Below, piece after piece: positions 28,189 through 34,869 of a DNA stretch of 34,869 bases; the stretch's first letter is position 1; every line of letters begins with the position of its first letter. Origin of the DNA: Zetaproteobacteria bacterium (GTDB lineage Bacteria; Pseudomonadota; Zetaproteobacteria; Mariprofundales; Mariprofundaceae). The translations under genes were made by a program, and so were the position numbers. The stretch is from assembly GCA_003233235.1 (NCBI GenBank), contig QILF01000134.1:1-34869 (forward strand), read 5' to 3'. The notes beneath the pieces are model-generated. The model did not search any database and was not told where the DNA came from. It was given only the letters and a program-made list of their open reading frames with translations.

Positions 28189-30534
28189 TTAGGCCTCCTT
28201 CTCTGAATGGTCGAATTTATCGGCCGTGGTGGTCTTGACGAGGTCGCGTCCGGCCTGTCGGCTGGTATTGCTTTCCAGCACCAAATCACCGTGTTTCAAT
28301 GTCACTAACTTACCGCGATCTGCCACTCTGGTGAGCTTCACATCCGTTGCATAGGTCGCCAATTCACCGGAATTTTTATCAAATTTGGCAGTCAGGATGC
28401 TGAATGGATTAACGCCCACGCCCTTGGCATAACGGCCATATTCGGTGTGCCCCTGTCCCAGCGGAATCGCTATAGCATCTTTATGGATACCCGGGAAAAC
28501 GACCACCTTCACATCGACTTTACCGGCGGCAGAAGCAACATTCACCACATCACCGGTAATCACGCCCAGCTTTTCGGCAGTCTTGGGATGAATTTCCACC
28601 CATGAATCCCACACCACTTCGGCCAACTGATCCGGCAACTCCTGCAACCACGGCAGATTGGCATGACGCCCGTCCCACAAACCCAGACGTGCGGATGGAA
28701 TCAAACGGAAGGGATATTGAGTATTCTGTTTTTCTTTCGGTAGACTTACAGCAGACACGCGTGCCTGAATATCAGGCGCTTTCTCAACCTGCATGTGTAC
28801 AAATCCAGTTGCCATCACACCCTGATGGAATGCTTCTTCCTCAGTTTGCCCCGGTACGCTTGGCTTGGGCGGATTAACCAGTGCCGGACGCATCGTCCAC
28901 AAGGCATTGGTAACATACGCCTGATAATTGTCCCACTGATTATAATTCGTATCCATGTGCTTCAAAACAGCCAGCAACACATCACCAAAGGCGCGCGTAC
29001 CGCCTTCGCCGAACACGGGATTCATCACCGGTTGCTGAATACCAAGGTATCCATCTTCGGCGGCATAGGCTGGCGCAGTGGTATTCCACTCTTCCAGATA
29101 GGAATGAATCGGCAGCACCAGATCGCAGGCCATGCTTGTCTCATCCGGGAACATAGAGAATGAAACACGGAATTTAGCTTTAGCAAAAGCCTTCTCCGCC
29201 TGCATAAAATCAGGCGCCTGATACAGAGGATTGCTACCGAACACGACAGCCGTATCAATCTTACCACTGTTCAAATCATCCAGCATGGATTTGGCTTCGG
29301 CCCAACCGCCCATACGCGGCATTAAGTTAGGGAACGGCGACTTACCGCGCGGCAGAATGGTCTTGCCAACGTTACCCAGCATGACATTCAGCATCTGAAT
29401 CACACGGGCTGTTTCCGTACCGTGCGGCACACCTTCGGCACTTGGACCCGACAACACCAAGGATGGCGAACGACTGGTCAATAGATGATGCAATTTATGA
29501 ATTCGCTCGGCGGGCACATCTGTCAGGCTTGCAATTTCATCAATATTTACTGCTTTCAGAGAAGCAACCACACTGGCTGGAATACGACTGGCATATTCAG
29601 AGCTTTGTGCCAGCAGCGAAGCCAGCGCCAATGCCAGATGCCCTTCACTACCGGGGCGGGCAGGTATCCAGCGATCAGCATTGGCTCCGGTCAGCGTCAT
29701 TTTCGGTTCGATCTGCACCAGCGTGCCGCGCGGCGCATTGCGGAAATTGGCATACTGAGCCGCAAATTGTACCGGCGACATCCATGTGCCAAGGAAATCT
29801 GCACCAAATGAGACAATCAACTGTGCTTTATCAAAATCAAGCCGTGGCATCGCAGCCCCGAACATTTCTTCATTTACTGCATGACCCACCGTTGGCGGCA
29901 GGGTATCGAAAACATAATTATTTTTACTGTCTGCGGCAGCCAGATAAGCGTCAATCAAAGCGGCATGATGACCGCTAATTGCGCCGCTCAGCCATGCCAG
30001 CTTGGCATTCTTGCGTGCCAGATGCTTGATCAGCACGTCCTCGGCCTGATCCCATGAAATCTCTACCAGCTTGCCACCTTTACGCAACAACGGCTTGGTC
30101 AGACGATCTGGATTATAATGGGCCTGCAAACCCGCCTGCCCCATCGGACAGAGACGACCATGATTGATCTTTGAGGCCGGATTGCCCTCCAGTTTCAACA
30201 CCCGACCCTCACGAATACGCGCGTGAACACCACAACCGGCCGGACACTGCCGACATGTGGAGGCATAATACATTTCAACACCGGGGCGTACAAAATCCTG
30301 TGGATCAACATTCGGCAGTACCTTTTCCTTGCGCACTTCAATGTCCACTGCATTGATAATATCGGTGTCGCCGCAACCCGTCAGAACGAGTGCGCTACCG
30401 GCACCACCCAACCCCATTACCTTCAGGAATCCGCGCCGACTCCAGCCACTGTTCAATTCCTGTTTATTCGCGGATTCCTGTTTATTCTCGGAATTCGATT
30501 TGTTTTCGTCCATCGTCAAATCTCCTTGGCCCAT
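28189..30534 (-). CDS. actB1: Alternative complex III molybdopterin-oxidoreductase-like subunit with TAT-like signal (start 30534 or 30513)
   Basis: SRRGFLKVMGLGGAGSALVLTGCG signal; CRQCPAGCGVHARIREGRVLKLEGNPASKINHGRLCPMG cluster motif; molybdopterin oxidoreductase-like body. Confidence 0.88.
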   Translation of the reverse strand: MGQGDLTMDENKSNSENKQESANKQELNSGWSRRGFLKVMGLGGAGSALVLTGCGDTDIINAVDIEVRKEKVLPNVDPQDFVRPGVEMYYASTCRQCPAGCGVHARIREGRVLKLEGNPASKINHGRLCPMGQAGLQAHYNPDRLTKPLLRKGGKLVEISWDQAEDVLIKHLARKNAKLAWLSGAISGHHAALIDAYLAAADSKNNYVFDTLPPTVGHAVNEEMFGAAMPRLDFDKAQLIVSFGADFLGTWMSPVQFAAQYANFRNAPRGTLVQIEPKMTLTGANADRWIPARPGSEGHLALALASLLAQSSEYASRIPASVVASLKAVNIDEIASLTDVPAERIHKLHHLLTSRSPSLVLSGPSAEGVPHGTETARVIQMLNVMLGNVGKTILPRGKSPFPNLMPRMGGWAEAKSMLDDLNSGKIDTAVVFGSNPLYQAPDFMQAEKAFAKAKFRVSFSMFPDETSMACDLVLPIHSYLEEWNTTAPAYAAEDGYLGIQQPVMNPVFGEGGTRAFGDVLLAVLKHMDTNYNQWDNYQAYVTNALWTMRPALVNPPKPSVPGQTEEEAFHQGVMATGFVHMQVEKAPDIQARVSAVSLPKEKQNTQYPFRLIPSARLGLWDGRHANLPWLQELPDQLAEVVWDSWVEIHPKTAEKLGVITGDVVNVASAAGKVDVKVVVFPGIHKDAIAIPLGQGHTEYGRYAKGVGVNPFSILTAKFDKNSGELATYATDVKLTRVADRGKLVTLKHGDLVLESNTSRQAGRDLVKTTTADKFDHSEKEA

Positions 30535-30541
30535 TGTCGAC

Positions 30542-31276
30542 TTACTTATGACACTGCCAGCAATCATGCGGCGCGTGTACGATGTGGTCTTTAATTTTGG
30601 CCGGCAAATGCTCTGTCATCTTCTTGATTACAGAATTTTTCATCGTCACCGGATGTTCGGGATCAAGCACGGCCGGCTGCGGGAATTCCACTTGCATCAC
30701 AGGCTTGTCTGTCGCTGCCGTCGGAATCATCCAACGCGCTGCCGGTGCCGGTTTACCAATGTCCGACTTACCCTGAAACTGCGTATGGCAACTCAAACAC
30801 CAGCCCATCGTCATGGCGCGCACCTTCTGACCAACACTGAAGGTTTTAACATCACCATGACACATGCCGCAAACCTGCTGTGTAGGCCTGCCATCTTTGA
30901 AAATAAAACGCTGAATATGGCGTTTATGTGTGAAATACACAAAATCAGGCATATCATGGACTTTCAGCCAAGGAATCGGCTTCTTCTGCTCCCAGTAAGT
31001 AAACAACTTTTTAATGCGCGGCTTATCGCGCACGGAAGGCAAATGCTGATGGCAACCGATACACTTGGCCACAGGAGGGATACCAGCCACCATACTGCGA
31101 CGGGCAAAGGTATGGCAATACATACAATTAATCTTAAATTTGCCTGCGTGACGATCATGCGGGAATTCGATGGGCTGCGGATCGTTGCTTACATCGTCCG
31201 CCCATGCGCTAAGCGGGAGCAAACACCCCATGGCGGCTATCAATACCATCCACACCAATTTGGATGACCAGGTCAT
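30542..31276 (-). CDS. actA: Alternative complex III subunit ActA, pentaheme cytochrome c
   Basis: Five CxxCH motifs: CMYCH, CIGCH, CGMCH, CLSCH, CWQCH; signal peptide; operon position. Confidence 0.9.
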   Translation of the reverse strand: MTWSSKLVWMVLIAAMGCLLPLSAWADDVSNDPQPIEFPHDRHAGKFKINCMYCHTFARRSMVAGIPPVAKCIGCHQHLPSVRDKPRIKKLFTYWEQKKPIPWLKVHDMPDFVYFTHKRHIQRFIFKDGRPTQQVCGMCHGDVKTFSVGQKVRAMTMGWCLSCHTQFQGKSDIGKPAPAARWMIPTAATDKPVMQVEFPQPAVLDPEHPVTMKNSVIKKMTEHLPAKIKDHIVHAPHDCWQCHK

Positions 31277-31443
31277 ATTTATTCTTTGCCTCATATTGAG
31301 AACCTCTCCCTAATGCGTCTAAAAAAATATGTTAGGCAGAACACCTACCTGAATACCCGCCTAGCAAACCGCTGGGGATGTTAACTTATTATTCACCTTT
31401 CTTTAACCCTTCATTTTGTGCGGAATATGCCGAACGGCTCCAG

Positions 31444-32112
31444 CTACGCGCCGTCAGCCAAAGCCCTAAGCTCGGCAATCGCTGCACTGTAATCCGGTTT
31501 TCCATAAACAGCCGAACCGGCAACAAAGGTATCGGCTCCGGCAGCAGCCACCTCAGCCATGGTCGCAACATTCACGCCACCATCCACTTCAAGCCGCGCA
31601 TCACAACCAGCGTCATCCAGCATGGTGCGCGCTTCACGAATCTTGTCGGTCACCGCATGGATATAGGACTGGCCGCCATAACCCGGATTCACACTCATCA
31701 GCAATACCAGATCGGTACAATGCAACACATTTTTAAGGGTTGAAACCGGTGTGGAAGGATTCAAACTCACCCCTGCCTTCACACCCAGCGAGCGGATATA
31801 TTGCAACGTACGCTCAAGATGAATACAGGCCTCCTGATGCACAGTAATATAATCCGCACCCGCCTTGGCAAAAGCTTCGACCTGCGTATCAGGATGATTG
31901 ACCATCAGATGCACATCAATGGGTAATTTCGTGTGCGGGCGAATCGCCTTGCACACATTGTCGCCGATGGTGATCGGCGGCACGAAGGAGCCATCCATCA
32001 CATCGAAATGAATCCAATCGCAGCCACCCTTGTCGATGGCGCGGATTTCTGCACCCAAGTCGGCAAAGTCAGCGGATAAAATTGAAGGGGCTATTACGGT
32101 CTGTTTTTTCAT
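31444..32112 (-). CDS. rpe: Ribulose-phosphate 3-epimerase
   Basis: IAPSILSADFADLGAEIRAIDKGGCDWIHFDVMDGSFVPPITIG...VLLMSVNPGYGGQSYI...LEVDGGVN. Confidence 0.96.
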   Translation of the reverse strand: MKKQTVIAPSILSADFADLGAEIRAIDKGGCDWIHFDVMDGSFVPPITIGDNVCKAIRPHTKLPIDVHLMVNHPDTQVEAFAKAGADYITVHQEACIHLERTLQYIRSLGVKAGVSLNPSTPVSTLKNVLHCTDLVLLMSVNPGYGGQSYIHAVTDKIREARTMLDDAGCDARLEVDGGVNVATMAEVAAAGADTFVAGSAVYGKPDYSAAIAELRALADGA

Positions 32113-32136
32113 GCCGCATTTATACCTTTTTAACGT

Positions 32137-33123
32137 TCATTCGTCCAGTCCCGAAAGCCATTTAGCGACCTCAATTAGCTGGTTTTTTGTCAACGGCCCG
32201 CCTTTATCGCGAAGAAACGCCGGCATCTGCCGGTTGATACCGTGATTCAGTACATTTTCAATATCGTCAGCATCCTTTCCACGCAAGCGCGGTGCATATG
32301 CACCCTGCCCTTTTTCACCATGACACATCACGCAAACCGCAGCGTAAATTTCTACCCCTTTGCGCTTACCCTTGGCGGGTGCGGCATGACAGGCAGCGCA
32401 TTTGCCGCTAAAAATCCCGCGCCCTTGCGTTTTTCCTGCATGCATACCTCTCGCATGCGGATTCTCTTTCACACGCAAATACAACCACGCATCGGCGCTA
32501 CGCCCGAAACTATCGGTCACCGTCACTTTCTTTTTAACCGCACCGCCCTTGGCGCTGGTATCGATGCGCACTTTTAACGTCGTAAAACCGCCCGGCGGCA
32601 CTTCACGGCTGCCCAAATCACTCACCGTACACCCGCAAAGCGACTGAACATTGGCAATATGCAGCACCTCCCAGCCGGTATTGCGCACAAACAACGTCGC
32701 CGTCGCTTCTTTTCCCTCGTCCACCTCACCCAGATCAAGCTTGGCCGGTTGAATCAGGAACGGAACATCCGCGTTACCGGTTTTTTGGACGTGTGTTTGT
32801 TGCGCCTGGCTTTCCTCAGCTACGGTAGAAATATCGCCCGGCTTTTGCACACACGCCGCCATCCCGAGCAATAACCCGCCTGCCAGAAAACAAATGACAT
32901 ACGAGCCACTTGCAAAAGTCTGGGGGGATGAGTTGCAATCCCACTTCGAGTACGATTTTGAGTTGGAATGAGGTGAATGGTGGTTCCATTTGCCGAAATT
33001 CCAACTTGAATTCCAACTTGAAATCACGCCGGAGTAGGGACGAAAATCGCCGCTCACGACTTTTGCAAGTGCCTCATACGTTTTATTATATAGTGGTCTG
33101 CCACCCAGGCCTTTCACAACCAC
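32137..33123 (-). CDS. DUF1573-like / diheme cytochrome c lipoprotein with element copy 2 inserted in its N-terminal region (start 33123 or 33117, GTG)
   Basis: Lipobox FLAGGLLLGMAAC; LDLGEVDEGKEATATLFVRNTGWEVLHIANVQSLCGCT (DUF1573-like); CAACH and CVMCH heme motifs. Confidence 0.75.
   Translation of the reverse strand: MVVKGLGGRPLYNKTYEALAKVVSGDFRPYSGVISSWNSSWNFGKWNHHSPHSNSKSYSKWDCNSSPQTFASGSYVICFLAGGLLLGMAACVQKPGDISTVAEESQAQQTHVQKTGNADVPFLIQPAKLDLGEVDEGKEATATLFVRNTGWEVLHIANVQSLCGCTVSDLGSREVPPGGFTTLKVRIDTSAKGGAVKKKVTVTDSFGRSADAWLYLRVKENPHARGMHAGKTQGRGIFSGKCAACHAAPAKGKRKGVEIYAAVCVMCHGEKGQGAYAPRLRGKDADDIENVLNHGINRQMPAFLRDKGGPLTKNQLIEVAKWLSGLDE
32904..33074 (-). repeat. Dispersed palindromic element, copy 2 (171 bp, opposite orientation to copy 1), flanked by CATACG direct repeats (32898-32903, 33075-33080)
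   Basis: Near-identical to the reverse complement of 13065-13223, with an additional 12-bp duplication (aattccaacttg). Confidence 0.92.
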
Positions 33124-33350
33124 GCCTGCAACGCCTCCGGAACCGGCTGCTCCCCATGCATGATGGCAATCAATAGCGGCGCTTCCAGTTCCAGCAATTG
33201 CAGCACCTCATCCGCCACCACCTCATCACCCGCCAGCAGCGCCGGTTCCAGTTTACCCAGCCACGCCTCCAACTCCAGCATGCCCAAACGGTTGATGCGA
33301 TAACGAATTTTGCGCAGTTTAATCGCCTGCGAATCGGTTCCCGAATTCAT
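33114..33350 (-). CDS. sdhE: SdhE-like FAD assembly factor (succinate dehydrogenase assembly factor family)
   Basis: RKIRYRINRLGMLELEAWLGKL resembles the conserved R-G-x-L-E-L-D motif; short protein with LLELEAPLL...WL. Confidence 0.7.
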   Translation of the reverse strand: MNSGTDSQAIKLRKIRYRINRLGMLELEAWLGKLEPALLAGDEVVADEVLQLLELEAPLLIAIMHGEQPVPEALQAWL

Positions 33351-33539
33351 GCCGATAAATTACTGGCATAACGACAAAACACAACACGCTTTCAACGCAC
33401 CAACCGCAAATAAAAACGACTTTAACCTTGCCTATACCCTGCTAAAGCTATGCCGCTACGGGCATTTTATTGCCAAAAATAAAAATTTATCGCGCTATAT
33501 TCTCTGATTCCGGTTTTGACCAGTTTTTGAATAGATTTT

Positions 33540-33705
33540 GACGTTGATACCCGTTTGAAACTGTGCCGGAACGGGTGTTTGTGGAACGGATTAAGCACAA
33601 CCACGTGTTTTATTTTGTGCCCGTTTCACAAGCGCACGAGCCGGAATTTCACAGCTTCGCCGGGCGGCCTTCTTTGCTTCTTTCTTGGCCGCTCAAGAAA
33701 GAAAA
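33540..33705 (+). repeat. 166-bp direct repeat, left copy
   Basis: Ungapped match with 34542-34707; the 3' ~54 bp identical; contains 10-bp stem hairpin TTCTTTCTTG-GCCGCT-CAAGAAAGAA. Confidence 0.9.
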
Positions 33706-33886
33706 AATCCCAGAATCCACGAAACAAGACCTCTTTTCCTCTGCGCTACTGATGCGGACAGCTTATGTGTTACTAACAAACCAATCAGTTATGCTGTTAT
33801 GGTTGCAGGAAAAGTGCATTTATGGCAAAGTATGCGCAATGATTGCCAATAGTCTAGGATTATAGCTTACTGTAAGGAGGCGGCTC

Positions 33887-34150
33887 ATGCCCACCATGAA
33901 TGTTTCTCTCACACCTGAATTAATGCATCTGGTTCAAAGCAAAGTGGCCAGTGGCATGTATAACAATGCCAGCGAGTTTGTGCGTGAAGCAATCCGTAAT
34001 ATTGACACCAATGAAGCGTTACTTTACGAACTGAAACTGGCCAAGCTGAAAACGATATTACTGCCTGCTATTGATGATGCCGAGAATGGTGTTTATGTCG
34101 ATTATTCATTTGATCAACTGATGCATGATACGGATCATGAAAGTAGCTGA
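33887..34150 (+). CDS. ParD-like antitoxin
   Basis: MNVSLTPELMHLVQSKVASGMYNNASEFVREAIRN (RHH ParD signature). Confidence 0.85.
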   Translation: MPTMNVSLTPELMHLVQSKVASGMYNNASEFVREAIRNIDTNEALLYELKLAKLKTILLPAIDDAENGVYVDYSFDQLMHDTDHESS

Positions 34151-34455
34151 TGGTGGCGTTTCGACTTACAGCCGATGCTAAAGCCAGCCTGATGCAAATA
34201 GCCAATCACACCCAGAAAACATGGGGTAAAAAACAGCGTGTTACTTATTTGAGGATGCTTGATGATTGCTTTTGCTCATTGGCTATAAAACCCGTGCAAG
34301 GAAAAACCCGACCCGACCTTCACCATGCTTTGCGCAGCCATCCTGCCGGTAAACACATTGTATTCTATATCGCCAAGCAAGATCATATCGTCATTGTAAA
34401 TGTGCTGCATGAAAGAATGGACCCCATGCAACATATTCAATCGGAGAACTCATAG
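34150..34455 (+). CDS. ParE/RelE-superfamily toxin
   Basis: FRLTADAKASLMQIANHTQKTWGKKQRVTYLRMLDDCFCSLA...GKHIVFYIAKQDHIVIVNVLHERMDP; 1-nt overlap with the antitoxin gene. Confidence 0.85.
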   Translation: MVAFRLTADAKASLMQIANHTQKTWGKKQRVTYLRMLDDCFCSLAIKPVQGKTRPDLHHALRSHPAGKHIVFYIAKQDHIVIVNVLHERMDPMQHIQSENS

Positions 34456-34541
34456 CCGTTTCTCACATCTCAGGTAAACAAACAACGCGGATAACGCATG
34501 CCTAGTGTCCTATGCCGTAGCTGCGGTTTTGAATGGTTCCT

Positions 34542-34707
34542 GACCTTGATTCCCATTTGAAGCTGTGCCGGACCGGGTGTTTGCGAAACGGGTGAAGCAC
34601 AACTATCTGTTTAATTTTGTACCCGTTTCACAAGCGCACGAGCCGGGAATTCACAGCTTCGCCGGGCGGCCTTCTTTGCTTCTTTCTTGGCCGCTCAAGA
34701 AAGAAGA
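34542..34707 (+). repeat. 166-bp direct repeat, right copy
   Basis: Matches 33540-33705 in the same orientation, including the TTCTTTCTTG-GCCGCT-CAAGAAAGAA hairpin. Confidence 0.9.
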
Positions 34708-34869
34708 AGCACCCAAACTATCACCGTAATATAATACTAGCTAACTATTGAAAAGAAATCAGAACCAACAAACGCTACTAAAGAAAAGCTGGGCTTCTAG
34801 CCTGAATTATGCATAAGACAATTAAGGCGACACAACGCTTAACTCCTAGAAAAACAGCCATCTAACCCC

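Noticed and set aside
29442-31267. Plus-strand ORFs 29442..29978 and 30329..31267
   Set aside because: Antisense to actB1 and actA, which have clear domain motifs; likely spurious.
31325-31365. Weak inverted repeat TAGGC...GCCTA upstream of actA
   Set aside because: Only 5-bp arms with a large loop; indistinguishable from chance.
33563-33865. ORF 33563..33865 as a protein-coding gene
   Set aside because: Starts inside the direct repeat and shows mostly nonsynonymous differences from the second copy; no recognisable family.

Overview
This looks like a chromosomal window from a gammaproteobacterium- or zetaproteobacterium-like organism. The Mariprofundus-like guess rests only on gene content (an alternative complex III operon among ordinary housekeeping genes) and is inference. 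The left end carries a tripartite toxin-antitoxin-chaperone module (mqsR, mqsA, SecB-like gene) with a perfect MqsA-type operator. The core is housekeeping: trpS, scpA-scpB-rluB, an endonuclease III-like gene, uvrC, an SDR gene, a PHP phosphatase gene, fdxA, rlmN, lipoprotein and glycine-zipper genes, leuD/leuC with a divergent LysR gene, dcd, metF, pdxB, orn, tRNA-Phe, gloB and gloA. A complete minus-strand actA-actB1-actB2-actC-actD-actE-actF operon follows, then rpe, a DUF1573/diheme cytochrome c lipoprotein gene and sdhE. The right end has a ParD/ParE-type TA pair bracketed by 166-bp direct repeats. The most interesting signal is a dispersed palindromic element present three times: 13065-13223, 32904-33074 and a 42-bp internally deleted copy at 18144-18185. 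Each copy is flanked by its own 6-bp direct repeat (CTATTG, CATACG, CATATA). Each has a length divisible by 3. Two copies sit in frame inside protein-coding genes and the third sits exactly at a stop codon. Both long copies share a conserved stop-free frame (E-x-LAKVVSGDFRP...WNHHSPHSN...KWDCNSS-x-QTFAS). This resembles the protein-coding palindromic elements of Rickettsia (RPEs) and may be an undescribed family. No computation or database search was run.
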